The notes beneath the pieces were generated by a model, which was not told the DNA's origin, made no database searches, and saw nothing but the letters and a program-made list of their open reading frames with translations. Below are positions 52,701 through 60,646 of a stretch of 64,000 nucleotides of DNA, in pieces (position 1 is the stretch's first letter; every line of letters begins with the position of its first letter). Source of the DNA: Flavobacterium sharifuzzamanii. GTDB lineage: Bacteria > Bacteroidota > Bacteroidia > Flavobacteriales > Flavobacteriaceae. Position numbers and translations under genes: made by a program. Location of the stretch: assembly GCF_003254585.1 (NCBI RefSeq), contig NZ_QJGZ01000029.1:33179-97178 (forward strand), read 5' to 3'.

Positions 52701-53965
52701 TCTGTACCTTCATTTACGTTAGTATTATTAAATCCTGATTTGGCCGTTACAATTTCTCTAATATTAGGATTTAAATAACTTCCTGGTTTTCCAATTGCTC
52801 CAGGATCGTATTTATTGTTCGTGTTGTCAGTTGGAGAGTCAATAGGATTATTAAAGAAACCTGTTGGATCTGTAATTACAACCACTTGGTTATCAGGAAC
52901 ACCAGTAACTTGGCCTTCTCCTAAATCCTGAAGCGCAATAATATTTCTTAAGTTATTATTTCCAGTTGTTATTCTATTCTGCTTATTGGTTACCCAAACT
53001 TCAATCCTTGTAACTTGGACACGGCTGTCTATTAATGGATAGTTTTTTAATGAAGCATCATACTTATTTCTAAAGTATTGAGATAAGAAGAAATGTCGGT
53101 CATTATCATAATCTAATGCAAATAAATCAAAGTTTTGTACGGTTCCTCCACCTTCTGCGACTATACTTTTGGTTTGTGACTTCTGTTCTGAGAAAACTCC
53201 TGTTACAGTTGTCTTACCAAATTGCAATTGCGCTTTGACCCCAAATAAACTTTGAGCACCTCGAATAAGCGTACTATTAAGAGGCATGCTCACATTACCT
53301 ACCTCAACTTTCTGAACGATATCATCTTCTGAAGGTGTATAAGCCAGTTTAAATAAGTTCTGAAAAGCAAACGTAGATTGCGTATCGTAATTAGCATTTA
53401 CTTCAAGACGGGTTCCAATTTTCCCCATCAAACTCATACTGATTCTTTGATCAAAATCAAAAGTAAGAGAAGATCTGTTTCTTGGTGAAAATGAAGGATT
53501 GTCTTGTTTGGTGTAACGCATACCCAAGTCCATTTCTACTGATCCTGTGGGCTTTACATCTATGGTATTACTTCCAAAAATACTTTCGAACAAACTCGAA
53601 TTAATATAATATCTTGGCAATAAATCTTTTTTGGCAGCTTCGGCTCCAGCTTTTTTGCCATCAATGGCATCTGATTTTTTTCTAAAATAATTTCGTCGCG
53701 ATTCTTTTAGAACTAAATCTTCGTATTCTTTTGGAGTTAAAATTAAAGGGTAATTGATAGAGAAACCATCTACCGAAGTAGTGTAAATATAGCGATCTGT
53801 AATAGGATCGTACTTATATGCAGAAAGTACACTTGGAGGATCTTCGATATCTATCTTACCTACTGAAAATTGAGTTTTAGTTGTATCTTGAGTTACCGGT
53901 GTAACCTGTGCGCGCAAAACATTACCGCAGAGTAATACTAGCAACAAAATACAAATTTTACGCAT
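46751..53965 (-). CDS. sprA: Type IX secretion translocon protein SprA
   Basis: A 2404-residue outer membrane protein. SprA (Sov) is the very large beta-barrel translocon that passes T9SS substrates across the outer membrane. Visible are a signal peptide (ICILLLVLLCGNVLRAQ), a SprA N-terminal region (INYPLILTPKEYEDL, then KSDAIDGKKAGAEAAKKDLL), long strand-rich stretches with Asn/Asp/Thr-rich turns, and the end strands GFTLRYNFGN. Length and context (ruvA upstream, gcvH and vanZ downstream) agree with F. johnsoniae SprA. It is needed for adhesin export and gliding. It lies 25 bp after ruvA, probably in one transcript. No frameshift or break is seen over 7.2 kb. Confidence 0.95.
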   Translation of the reverse strand: MRKICILLLVLLCGNVLRAQVTPVTQDTTKTQFSVGKIDIEDPPSVLSAYKYDPITDRYIYTTSVDGFSINYPLILTPKEYEDLVLKESRRNYFRKKSDAIDGKKAGAEAAKKDLLPRYYINSSLFESIFGSNTIDVKPTGSVEMDLGMRYTKQDNPSFSPRNRSSLTFDFDQRISMSLMGKIGTRLEVNANYDTQSTFAFQNLFKLAYTPSEDDIVQKVEVGNVSMPLNSTLIRGAQSLFGVKAQLQFGKTTVTGVFSEQKSQTKSIVAEGGGTVQNFDLFALDYDNDRHFFLSQYFRNKYDASLKNYPLIDSRVQVTRIEVWVTNKQNRITTGNNNLRNIIALQDLGEGQVTGVPDNQVVVITDPTGFFNNPIDSPTDNTNNKYDPGAIGKPGSYLNPNIREIVTAKSGFNNTNVNEGTDYSVLENARKLTTQEYTFNPQLGYISLQQRLANDEILAVAFEYTVGGKVYQVGEFGSDGVDGTVVTGNNNGNQAIITQSLVLKMLKSSLTNVQNPVWNLMMKNVYQIPQAYQIKQEDFRLNILYTDPSPINYITPVQGSTFPPNPVPDDKLDQTPLLNVFNLDRLNYNNDPQTGGDGFFDYVPGVTVDVQNARIIFTTKEPFGELLFRKLNTNTGENYNDPTTYNPNQKKYVFRNMYKNTQAGALQDSDKNKFLLRGKYKSSGSNGIPIGAFNVPQGSVVVTAAGRVLVEGIDYSVDYQLGRVQILDPSLQASNTPIEVSLENNSIFGQQTRRFMGFNIEHKISEKFVVGGTFLKMTERPFTQKSSYGQESVNNTIFGFNGNYSTEVPFLTRLANKLPNIDTDVPSNLSIRGEVAFLKPDAPKASDFEGEATIYIDDFEGTQTTIDMRSAYAWSLASTPFINSATDNTFNASSNTLEYGYKRAKLSWYSIDPIFYTSKPSGISNDDLSLNTTRRIYSKELYPNTDIAQGQIQVINTLDLTYYPSDRGPYNNNPDFALSNPSANFGGIMRALNSTNFEQGNVEYIQFWVLDPYVGNGEALPTNSGKIYFNLGEVSEDVLKDGRKQYENGLGPDQIMVNPQPIWGDVPASQSLIYAFDTNPDNRKNQDVGLDGLPDAKEASIYTNYAGEEDPAGDNYKYFLNAEGGVLQRYKRYNGTEGNSAVSVDDPNRGSTTLPDVEDINRDNTMSTINAYYEYSIDVKPGMQVGENYITDIREVQNVELPNGGSTNARWIQFKIPVSKPQNTIGNITDFRSIRFMRMFMTGFNDQMTVRFGALDLVRGEWRKYTGTLDANDTNPDDDGTQFDVAAVNIQENGTKCPVNYVIPPGVQREQLYNNNTIINQNEQSLAVRIAGTGLEYQDSRAVFKNVSVDMRQYKKLKMFLHAESLPNENQLLDDEMIGFIRFGNDFTQNFYQVEIPLKVTRTGGSCTISPDQVWLEENNIDLALSLLTRMKILGMNIDINSPKRDINGVYYPDRDPDVQGGDQDAKLTLGIKGNPNFGLVRNLMVGVKSAANHKDIMGEVWFNELRMSDLENKGGMAALLNVDTNMADLMTLSASGKKSTIGFGSLEQGANERDREDIQQYNIVTNINLGKLLPPKWGINLPFNYAIGEEVITPEYDPFNQDIKLDQLIKETTDPAEKENIRTRAVDYTKRKSINFIGVRKDRAPEQKPHVYDVENFTFSQSYNQVERHDYEVENYNDEQSNTAVNYAYTFQPKEVVPFKQTQFMKKSDYWKMLSDFNFNYLPSNISFNTNILRQSNRQQYRQVEDVQGIGLDPLYRRNFAFNYQYGFGFNLTKSLKLNYTAASNNIVRNFLNDDNTPKEDFNIWDDYFDIGIPNQHLQQLVLNYDIPINKIPIFSFVKATYSYTADYNWQRSSTAMSQYVDDSGVSWDLGNTVQNANSNTFSTTLNMNTLYKYLGLTPGSKPAKTTKPAAPPKPGEKIVNTAKPVTSSNPFYDGLIGVLTSVKNVQINYTKNSGTVLPGYIPGVGFFGTSKPSLGFVFGSQDDVRFEAAKNGWLTSYQNFNQNFTQVSNKLLKVTANIDLLPDLKIDLAMDRAYSENSSEQYTVRDSIGGLYYKPLSPYTYGMFSISTVLIKTAFSTSTETVSSAFDDFRSNRLVIANRLAEGHYGAGTVIPRYGDANNPIPAETDPNYKIYVANEGYPIGFSKSNQAVLLPSFMAAYTGADASKSSTGIFRSFPIPNWNVKYNGLMRYKYFKDHFRRFSLQHNYRASYTISQFRSNFDYLENPTGQDVNTNFFNKTIMSNVNLVEQFSPLMRVDFELKNSFRLLTEVKKDRALSMSFDNNLLTEVRGIEYVVGVGYRFKDVIISSRLADNPTGIIKSDINIKADFSYRNNETLVRYLDYDNNQLAAGQNIWTLKVTADYAFSKNLTAIFYYDHSFSKAVISTSFPLTNIRSGFTLRYNFGN

Positions 53966-53990
53966 AGAATTGTTTTATATAAAATGAAAT

Positions 53991-54572
53991 TTATAAGCTT
54001 TTTAAAGCCTTTTTGATAATTGTTTCAGCGGTAGCTTCTGGATCTTCTTTTACAATCTTTTCTACCACTTTTTCAGAAGCTTTTCGCACAAAACCTAGAA
54101 CTTCTAGAGCAGATAACGCTTCATCTCGATTTCTATTGTTTTGAACAGCAAAAACTTCATCAATATTATACAATTTAACAACTTTTTCCTTTAAATCCAA
54201 TATAACTCTTTGTGCTGTTTTGTTTCCAATGCCTTTTATCGACTGGATTATGCCCACATCTCCAGATGCGATGGCATTTATAATTTGCTTTGGTTCTATA
54301 GACGAAAGCATTGTTCTTGCAATTCCAGCTCCGATTCCCGAAACAGAAATCAGCATTCTAAAAATTTCGCGTTCTGATTTTTCAACAAAACCATATAAAG
54401 TATGCGCATCTTCTTTAATTTGAAGATGCGTATACAATTTTATATTTTCAGAATTTGAAATTAAAGAGAAGGTGTGAAGTGATATATTCACCTGATAACC
54501 AACTCCGCCACAATCAATTACAACCTCTGTAGGATTCTTTTCTACTAATCTCCCCTGCAACTGTGCTATCAT
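53991..54572 (-). CDS. ruvA: Holliday junction branch migration protein RuvA
   Basis: RuvA binds Holliday junctions and loads RuvB for branch migration. The 193-residue protein has an N-terminal OB fold (MIAQLQGRLVEKNPTEVVID), tandem helix-hairpin-helix motifs (LISVSGIGAGIARTML and IIQSIKGIGNKTAQRVILDL) and a C-terminal RuvB-binding three-helix domain (EALSALEVLGFVRK). It is between malic enzyme (78-bp gap) and sprA. Confidence 0.95.
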   Translation of the reverse strand: MIAQLQGRLVEKNPTEVVIDCGGVGYQVNISLHTFSLISNSENIKLYTHLQIKEDAHTLYGFVEKSEREIFRMLISVSGIGAGIARTMLSSIEPKQIINAIASGDVGIIQSIKGIGNKTAQRVILDLKEKVVKLYNIDEVFAVQNNRNRDEALSALEVLGFVRKASEKVVEKIVKEDPEATAETIIKKALKSL

Positions 54573-54650
54573 AAATATAGTTTATTAGTATCAAATATAA
54601 CAAAAATGCAATAAAACTACGACAAATTTGTTCAATCCTTGTAAGAACGT

Positions 54651-56942
54651 TTATTGTGCTATTTTATTCTTTTTGCTTTGTTTTTCCTGTGCATCAATAA
54701 CAGCGATTGCAGCCATGTTAACCATTTCTTCAACGCTAGCACCTAATTGGAAAATGTGAACTGGTTTGCCCATACCCATCATGATAGGTCCAATTGAGTT
54801 CACTTTGTACAATTCTTTTAATAATTTATACGTGATATTTGCTGATTCTAAATTAGGGAAAACCAATGTATTTACTTTTTTTCCTGCTAATTTAGAGAAT
54901 GGAAATTTCTCTTGAAGCATTTCTGGATTTAAAGCAAAATCTGCTTGAATTTCTCCATCAACAATTAATTCTGGATGATTTTTATGAAGGTAAGCTACCG
55001 CTTCTCTAACTTTTGATGCACTCTCACTTGTTGAAGAACCAAAGTTTGAGAACGAAACCATCGCTATAACTGGCTCTATCCCGAACATTCTTGCTGTTTT
55101 TGCAGTCATAATAGCAATATTAATCAAATCTTGTGCAGATGGATTAATGTTTATTGCAGTGTCTGACAAGAACATTGGCCCGCGAGATGTAAGCATCATG
55201 TTTGCTGTTGCAATAAGTGAAGCATTTTGTGCTTTTGGAATTAACTGCATCATTGGTTTCACAACAGTAGGATAACTTCTAGAATGCCCTGTAACCAGTG
55301 CATCAGCTTCTCCTTCATTCACCATCATTGCAGCAAAATAGTTTCTTTCGCGCATGAATTTTTCTGCATCCAATTTAGAAACTCCTCTTCGATCTCTTGC
55401 TTCCCAAAATGATTTTGCAAATCTGTTACGTCTTTCAGCTTCTTCATCTGTTTTAGGATCAATGATTTCAAGATCAGCATCGAAACCTAATTCTTGTTTC
55501 AATTCTAAAATCACTTCTTTGTTTCCTAACAAAATAGGGAATCCAATTCCGTCTTCGTAAACAATTTGAGCTGCTTTTAAAACGTTTAATTGATCTGCTT
55601 CTGCAAAAACAATTTTCTTCGGATCTAATTTTGCACGGTTTGTAATCAAACGTACCATTTTGTTATCATTACCCATACGCTCACGAAGATGATCTTCATA
55701 AGCTGCCCAATCTGTAATAGGATTTTTTGCCACTCCAGATTCCATTGCTGCTCTTGCTACTGCAGGCGCTACAACAGTAATTAATCTAGGATCAAAAGGT
55801 TTAGGAATGATATATTCTTGTCCGAAACCAAGTTTTGTTGCACCGTAGGCTACATTAACTTGTTCTGGAACTGGTTCTTTTGCCAAAATAGCTAAGGCTT
55901 TTACAGCCGCCATTTTCATTTCTTCGTTAATTTTTGTCGCTCTTACGTCTAGTGCTCCTCTAAAAATATAAGGGAAACCTAAAACGTTATTTACCTGATT
56001 AGGAAAATCTGAACGCCCAGTAGCCATAATAACATCTTTACGAGTTTCTGTAGCTAAATTATAATCAATTTCCGGATTTGGATTTGCCATTGCAAAAACA
56101 ATCGGATTGTTAGCCATTGTCAATAACATTTCTGGCGAAAGAATATCTCCAGAAGATAATCCGATGAAAACATCAGCTCCTTTTACTGCTTCAGCCAAAG
56201 GAATCTGAGGTCCGTCAACAGAATATTTTAATTGTAAATCTGAAAGTGCAGGATTGTCTTTTGTTAAAAGTCCTTTGCTGTTGTACATTAAAACATTTTC
56301 GACTTTTACTCCAAGTAAAACATATAAATCTGTACACGCAATCGCCGCAGATCCTGCTCCTGAAACTACTACTTTTACATCTTCTGCTTTTTTACCTGCC
56401 AATTCAAGTGCATTGATTAAAGCTGCAGAAGAGATAATTGCTGTTCCGTGCTGGTCGTCGTGCATTACTGGAATATCCAATTCCTCGATTAATCTTCTTT
56501 CTATTTCAAAAGATTCTGGAGCTTTGATATCTTCAAGATTGATACCTCCAAAAGTTGGAGCAATATTTTTTACAGTTTGAATGAATTCTTCAACATTTTC
56601 TGTATCAATTTCGATATCAAAAACATCAATGTCTGAGAAAATTTTAAACAATAAACCTTTTCCTTCCATTACAGGTTTTCCTGCTTCTGGGCCAATATTT
56701 CCAAGTCCTAAAACAGCCGTACCGTTTGAAATTACGGCTACTAAATTTCCTTTTGCTGTATATTTATAAACGTCTTCTTTGTTTGCTGCGATTTCTAAAC
56801 ATGGTTCTGCAACTCCTGGCGAATAGGCCAATGATAAATCTCTCTGGGTTGCATATTTTTTTGTTGGAACTACCTGAATTTTTCCTGGAGTTGGTTCTGC
56901 GTGATACAGTAACGCTTCTCTTCTTTTACTCTCTTTGTTCAT
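54651..56942 (-). CDS. maeB: NADP-dependent malic enzyme with phosphotransacetylase-like domain
   Basis: Oxidatively decarboxylates malate to pyruvate, making NADPH. The 763-residue length is that of the MaeB type. Residues ~15-410 are the malic enzyme part ([65 protein letters not shown]). Residues ~430-750 are a phosphate acetyltransferase-like domain ([37 protein letters not shown]) that typically regulates activity by binding acetyl-CoA. A TATCTTTG box lies 26 bp upstream. Confidence 0.95.
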   Translation of the reverse strand: MNKESKRREALLYHAEPTPGKIQVVPTKKYATQRDLSLAYSPGVAEPCLEIAANKEDVYKYTAKGNLVAVISNGTAVLGLGNIGPEAGKPVMEGKGLLFKIFSDIDVFDIEIDTENVEEFIQTVKNIAPTFGGINLEDIKAPESFEIERRLIEELDIPVMHDDQHGTAIISSAALINALELAGKKAEDVKVVVSGAGSAAIACTDLYVLLGVKVENVLMYNSKGLLTKDNPALSDLQLKYSVDGPQIPLAEAVKGADVFIGLSSGDILSPEMLLTMANNPIVFAMANPNPEIDYNLATETRKDVIMATGRSDFPNQVNNVLGFPYIFRGALDVRATKINEEMKMAAVKALAILAKEPVPEQVNVAYGATKLGFGQEYIIPKPFDPRLITVVAPAVARAAMESGVAKNPITDWAAYEDHLRERMGNDNKMVRLITNRAKLDPKKIVFAEADQLNVLKAAQIVYEDGIGFPILLGNKEVILELKQELGFDADLEIIDPKTDEEAERRNRFAKSFWEARDRRGVSKLDAEKFMRERNYFAAMMVNEGEADALVTGHSRSYPTVVKPMMQLIPKAQNASLIATANMMLTSRGPMFLSDTAININPSAQDLINIAIMTAKTARMFGIEPVIAMVSFSNFGSSTSESASKVREAVAYLHKNHPELIVDGEIQADFALNPEMLQEKFPFSKLAGKKVNTLVFPNLESANITYKLLKELYKVNSIGPIMMGMGKPVHIFQLGASVEEMVNMAAIAVIDAQEKQSKKNKIAQ

Positions 56943-56967
56943 TGTTTTTAGCTTTTATTCTAGCTTA

Positions 56968-56975
56968 CAAAGATA
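56968..56975 (-). promoter_or_regulatory. -7 box before the malic enzyme gene
   Basis: TATCTTTG on the minus strand, 26 bp before ATG 56942; it fits TAnnTTTG. No clear -33 partner. Confidence 0.45.
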
Positions 56976-57040
56976 TAAGTCTTGTTTTAAAATGGCGTCT
57001 TTTTAGCGTTTTCTTTTCCTAAAATTTATTCGAATAAATA

Positions 57041-57065
57041 GAAAAAGTCCAATAGAAATTGGACT
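57041..57065 (-). terminator. Terminator after the CBS-domain gene
   Basis: AGTCCAAT / ATTGGACT with a 4-base loop and a T-run on the minus strand, 32 bp beyond the stop at 57097. Confidence 0.8.
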
Positions 57066-57096
57066 CGTTTGAATTTTTATCGTTTTTAGGTGTGCT

Positions 57097-57522
57097 TTAT
57101 TGAGAAATATAAGAATTCAAATGGTTGATCGTGTCTTTCTGAATTTCTATAATTGCCTTCACTACATCGCTGATTGAAATAACTCCAACCACATTTCCGT
57201 CTTCTAAAACAGGCAAGTGTCTTATTCTTTTTTCGCTCATAAGTTCCATACAATCTTCAAGATTATCTGAAAGTTTTACTGTAAAAACATGACTTTCCAT
57301 AATCTCATGAACAAAAGTTTCTTTAGAAGATTTATCTTTCAATACAATTTTTCGGGCGTAATCTCTTTCAGATAATATTCCTTTTAAAATATTATCGTCC
57401 ATAACTAAAATTGCCCCAATGTTTTTTTCTCCCATCACTTTTAACGCATCATAAACCGTTAAATTGGAGAAAATAGAATAAACATTTCTTCCTTTTGCTT
57501 TAAGTATTTGATCTACAGTCAT
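57097..57522 (-). CDS. Two-CBS-domain protein
   Basis: A 141-residue cytosolic protein made of a CBS pair only: residues ~10-65 (TVYDALKVMGEKNIGAILVM, GILSERDYARKIVL) and ~75-130 (NLEDCMELMSEKRIRHLPVL, VVGVISISDVVKAIIE). Such stand-alone proteins bind adenine nucleotides and probably regulate other enzymes; the partner is unknown. Single-gene unit on the minus strand with its own terminator and a long non-coding region upstream. Confidence 0.9.
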   Translation of the reverse strand: MTVDQILKAKGRNVYSIFSNLTVYDALKVMGEKNIGAILVMDDNILKGILSERDYARKIVLKDKSSKETFVHEIMESHVFTVKLSDNLEDCMELMSEKRIRHLPVLEDGNVVGVISISDVVKAIIEIQKDTINHLNSYISQ

Positions 57523-57760
57523 AATGAAAAATTTTTAGATTTATAAAGTTAAAACAAAAACCAACACAATCTGCAACGAAATCGATTTTTTAAAATCATA
57601 ACCGATTCATTTTAAACATAATACACGAAAAATTAAATTTTAAAAATTATAGTGTAAAGAATGAATTTGTTTAGAATTGTTTTTTGAAGAAATTTAGATT
57701 TTTTAACTTTTACCAGCCAGAAACCCCTAGCGTTTTTTTTTCATTTTTTTAATCTCTAAA
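57523..57760. other. AT-rich non-coding region upstream of the CBS gene
   Basis: I see no convincing gene. It contains only AT-rich sequence and weak partial -7 matches. The gene-free stretch continues as repeats to about 58230. Confidence 0.4.
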
Positions 57761-58006
57761 ATGCTCCAGCGGAGCATAATATTTATAGCCGAAAATTATG
57801 GTACAAAAAATGTCACCCCGCTGGGGCTCTTAGATGGATTTAATTATATTCTATAAATATTTCGTCCCGCTGGGACTACCAACCAACAATTCCTAACGGA
57901 GTTTTCTTTTTTTATGACAATTAAAGCAATGCTCCAGCGGAGCATAATATTTATAGCTGAAAAATTATACAAAAGGAGAAGAGCTCCAGAGGAGCGAAAT
58001 ATAAAC
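57761..58006. repeat. Cluster of GC-rich palindromic intergenic repeats
   Basis: A 29-bp unit beginning ATGCTCCAGCGGAGCAT occurs at 57761-57789 and again, unchanged, at 57929-57957. A related GAGCTCCAGAGGAGC is at 57981-57995. In between are CCCCGCTGGGG (57817-57827) and GTCCCGCTGGGAC (57864-57876). All are short inverted repeats, several with a CAGCGG/CCGCTG core, so the tract can form many hairpins. No coding frame is supported across it. Confidence 0.75.
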
Positions 58007-58040
58007 CCACATTAACCCGTAAAGATTGTAAAATTTCAGA

Positions 58041-58081
58041 AAGATATTAACACGACATATATGTCGTGCTATCTTTTTTTT
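58041..58081 (+). terminator. Orphan intrinsic terminator at the end of the repeat tract
   Basis: CACGACAT / ATGTCGTG, with outer AAGATA/TATCTT pairing, followed by eight T residues on the plus strand. No plus-strand gene lies upstream of it within 500 bp, so it may end an untranslated transcript over the repeats. Confidence 0.6.
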
Positions 58082-58232
58082 CATTTTAATAGATTTGCAT
58101 TCAATTTTATTTGTAAGAATTGTTTTAAACAATATACGATCATATGTTGGAAATAATAAACAGAAAAAGCATCTTGCATAAAATAATTTAGAATAATAAA
58201 ACATCTATTTTTTCAAATAAACACCTCATTAT

Positions 58233-58565
58233 ATGGAATCAAACGAAATCAAAAATTTAGATCTTAAAAAATTAGCTTCTTTATATTTTCGAACATTAAG
58301 ACCTACAAATAATAAAACTAATGTTGCTGAGATTAAGTTTCAAAATTATTTAGAACTCGGCTGCGTAATTACCGATATGCTGAAATTATGTATTTTGGCT
58401 TTGGAGCAAGATGCCCATAAAATTCATGAAACTGACAAACGTCAATCTATCAATATAGGTTTAATTCTGGAAACTGTTCTTCAATTAATACCTCAAGATG
58501 AATTTGATTTTTTAAGTGAAATTGACTATTTGCTCAATAGAAATTCTAATATAATTACAAAATAA
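58233..58565 (+). CDS. Hypothetical protein
   Basis: A 110-residue, mainly helical cytosolic protein that I do not recognise. It starts with MESNEIKNLDLKKLASLYFR and contains LGCVITDMLKLCILALEQDA and GLILETVLQLIPQDEFDFL, which suggest amphipathic helices. No signal peptide, membrane helix or metal motif. It is isolated: repeats upstream and a bidirectional terminator downstream. It is probably a real gene by its length and composition, but the function is unknown. Confidence 0.6.
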   Translation: MESNEIKNLDLKKLASLYFRTLRPTNNKTNVAEIKFQNYLELGCVITDMLKLCILALEQDAHKIHETDKRQSINIGLILETVLQLIPQDEFDFLSEIDYLLNRNSNIITK

Positions 58566-58567
58566 AC

Positions 58568-58605
58568 AAAAAACCCTTTTCTAAAATTTAGAAAAGGGGT
58601 TTTTA
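58568..58605. terminator. Bidirectional terminator between the hypothetical gene and the OmpA gene
   Basis: An inverted repeat centred near 58586 (CCCTTTTCTAAA / TTTAGAAAAGGG arms, one-base centre) flanked by A- and T-runs, between convergent genes. Confidence 0.8.
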
Positions 58606-58625
58606 TAATTTATAAAGAAGATGTT

Positions 58626-60638
58626 TTACATCGCAACAATAATAAACTCGCTTCGTCTATTTTGCATATGCTGTTTTTCTGTACATTTTACTCCATCTGC
58701 ACATTTGTTTACTAATTGCGTTTCGCCATAACCTTTTGCAGTTAATCTATCTTCGCTGATTCCTTTTTGAATAAGCCAGTTTTTAGTTGACTGTGCTCTT
58801 TTTTCTGAAAGAATCTGATTGCTTTCTGAAGAAGAACGGCTGTCGGTATGCGAACGAATATCTAATTTCATTGTTGGATATTCGTTTAAAAGATTGACCA
58901 CTTTCATCAATTGCGGTTCTGATGTTTTCTTGATGGTTGCTTTACCTAAATCAAAGAAATTCATAGGCAGATTTAGCAATTTTGCAATATCTACACCTAC
59001 TCTTATAGAACCTACTTTTACTGGACTGATTGTCGTTTTTTTGATGGCTACAGTTTTTGCGGCAAGAGGTTTAAAAACTTTATTTAATGCAATCATTTGA
59101 GTCGTTTCTCCTTTTTCTTTAAGGATTGTTACTGCAACTTCTTTAGCATTGTAATCTGTTTTAGCAGTTCTAATCGTGTATTTTTTTCCACATCTTAAAT
59201 CAGGAAAAATGTAGTTTCCTTTTTCGTCTGTAGTAATTGTTCCAACTGGATCAAATTTTTCATTAAACAGCGTCAGAGAAGTGTTGGCTAAGATTTCATT
59301 TGATTCTGCATCGGTAACTGTTCCTAATAAATTTTGTTCGCAAATTAATCTTCTTGTTTCTGTAAATCTGTAAATATCATCCAAACCAAGTCCGTTTTCT
59401 CTGTTTGAAGAAAAATAACCGCTTCTAGTTTTGCTGTCAATGCTAAAAGCGAAATCGTCTTGCTTACTGTTTACTGGTTCACCAACATTTAAAACGTCAT
59501 CATAACTTCCGTTTGTTTTTATACGAGAAGCAAAAATATCTAATCCGCCTAAACCTGGACGTCCGTCAGAAGCAAAATACAATTCGTTATCTCCAGAAAT
59601 GAAAGGAAAAGTTTCTCTTCCTTCTGTATTAATTGTTGGTCCGAGATTTTCTGGTGTACCAAAAGTTCCGTCTTGATTGATTGCTACTTTGTAAATATCG
59701 GACTGACCTAACGTTCCTGGCATATCTGATGCAAAATACAATGTTTTTTCGTCTACACTTAGAGCTGGATGCGCAGTACTATATTGGTCGCTGTTGAACG
59801 GAAGTTCTTTTACATTTTGCCATGTGTTATCGATAAACTCAGCTTTGTATAATTTAAGAAGCGTTACGTTTTTATCGTTACTTCTTCTTTTACCGTCTGT
59901 AAAATTATTTCGGGTAAAATACATTGTGCGTCCGTCTTTTGTAAAAATCGGACTTGACTCATTGAAATTGTCTTTTTTCCTTTTTACTAAAAGTTCAGGC
60001 TTTCCAACGCTTCCGTCCGGAAGTAAATCGGCACTATACAGTCTCGAAAACGATCTGTTTGTCCATTGAAAATTGGCTTTCACCACTCCGCCTGTATCGC
60101 GTGCAGAAGTAAAAACAATTTTGTTATTGTAAACTACACTTCCGTAATCTGAATATCTGGAATTGACTCCAGAATCGGCTATTTGAAATCGGCCTGAGTT
60201 TTCTTTGATATCTTCTAAATAATTTTTGTCACTTCTTATTAAATCTGCTCTTTTTTCTGCAGTTGCCTTTTGATTGAATTTTTGCAAAATCTCATCAGAC
60301 TTGCGATAATCTCCAGCTGATTTTAAAGATTGTGCATATCGATACAGATATTCAGCCTCTTGGTTTTCGTTTATTATAAATAATTGTTCGTACCATTTTA
60401 ATGCGCTTTTCAGTTCTCCATTAAAATAATATGAATTGGCCAAACGCTGAATTATTCCTTGATCGGTAGTCTGATCAGTTACCAAAGTCTCATAAACTTT
60501 TATTGCATCGGCGTAAGCGTACTCTTCGTATTTTTTATCTGCATATTTTATGTTCATGTTTGTAAATGGGTTTTGTGCATTCACATTTGAAATAAAACTA
60601 GACAGTAAAAAGATCAAAATTAATTTTATAGCTTTCAT
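58626..60638 (-). CDS. OmpA-family envelope protein with TPR and PD40 propeller (PorE/SprE-operon type)
   Basis: A 670-residue exported protein with a signal peptide (LILIFLLSSFISNVNAQ). Residues ~30-140 are TPR-like helices, ~150-425 a PD40/WD40-type propeller (KTLYFASDMPGTLGQSDIYK, NELYFASDGRPGLGGLDIFA), ~435-515 a carboxypeptidase-regulatory-like beta domain, and ~550-668 an OmpA peptidoglycan-binding domain (SHTDSRSSSESNQILSEKRA). This layout matches PorE-type proteins linked to PorP/SprF. It is 8 bp after the PorP/SprF gene and last in the run with the big surface protein, so it may anchor that system to peptidoglycan. Confidence 0.9.
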   Translation of the reverse strand: MKAIKLILIFLLSSFISNVNAQNPFTNMNIKYADKKYEEYAYADAIKVYETLVTDQTTDQGIIQRLANSYYFNGELKSALKWYEQLFIINENQEAEYLYRYAQSLKSAGDYRKSDEILQKFNQKATAEKRADLIRSDKNYLEDIKENSGRFQIADSGVNSRYSDYGSVVYNNKIVFTSARDTGGVVKANFQWTNRSFSRLYSADLLPDGSVGKPELLVKRKKDNFNESSPIFTKDGRTMYFTRNNFTDGKRRSNDKNVTLLKLYKAEFIDNTWQNVKELPFNSDQYSTAHPALSVDEKTLYFASDMPGTLGQSDIYKVAINQDGTFGTPENLGPTINTEGRETFPFISGDNELYFASDGRPGLGGLDIFASRIKTNGSYDDVLNVGEPVNSKQDDFAFSIDSKTRSGYFSSNRENGLGLDDIYRFTETRRLICEQNLLGTVTDAESNEILANTSLTLFNEKFDPVGTITTDEKGNYIFPDLRCGKKYTIRTAKTDYNAKEVAVTILKEKGETTQMIALNKVFKPLAAKTVAIKKTTISPVKVGSIRVGVDIAKLLNLPMNFFDLGKATIKKTSEPQLMKVVNLLNEYPTMKLDIRSHTDSRSSSESNQILSEKRAQSTKNWLIQKGISEDRLTAKGYGETQLVNKCADGVKCTEKQHMQNRRSEFIIVAM

Positions 60639-60646
60639 AGGTTGTA

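Noticed and set aside
57761..57995. Possible CRISPR array
   Set aside because: Only two identical 29-bp units, 139 bp apart, with other palindromes between and no cas genes; not a regular repeat-spacer pattern.
57965..58204. 79-codon open frame on the minus strand in the repeat tract
   Set aside because: It runs through palindromic repeats and the orphan terminator, and its product is a Phe/Tyr/Cys-rich string typical of chance translation of AT-rich DNA.
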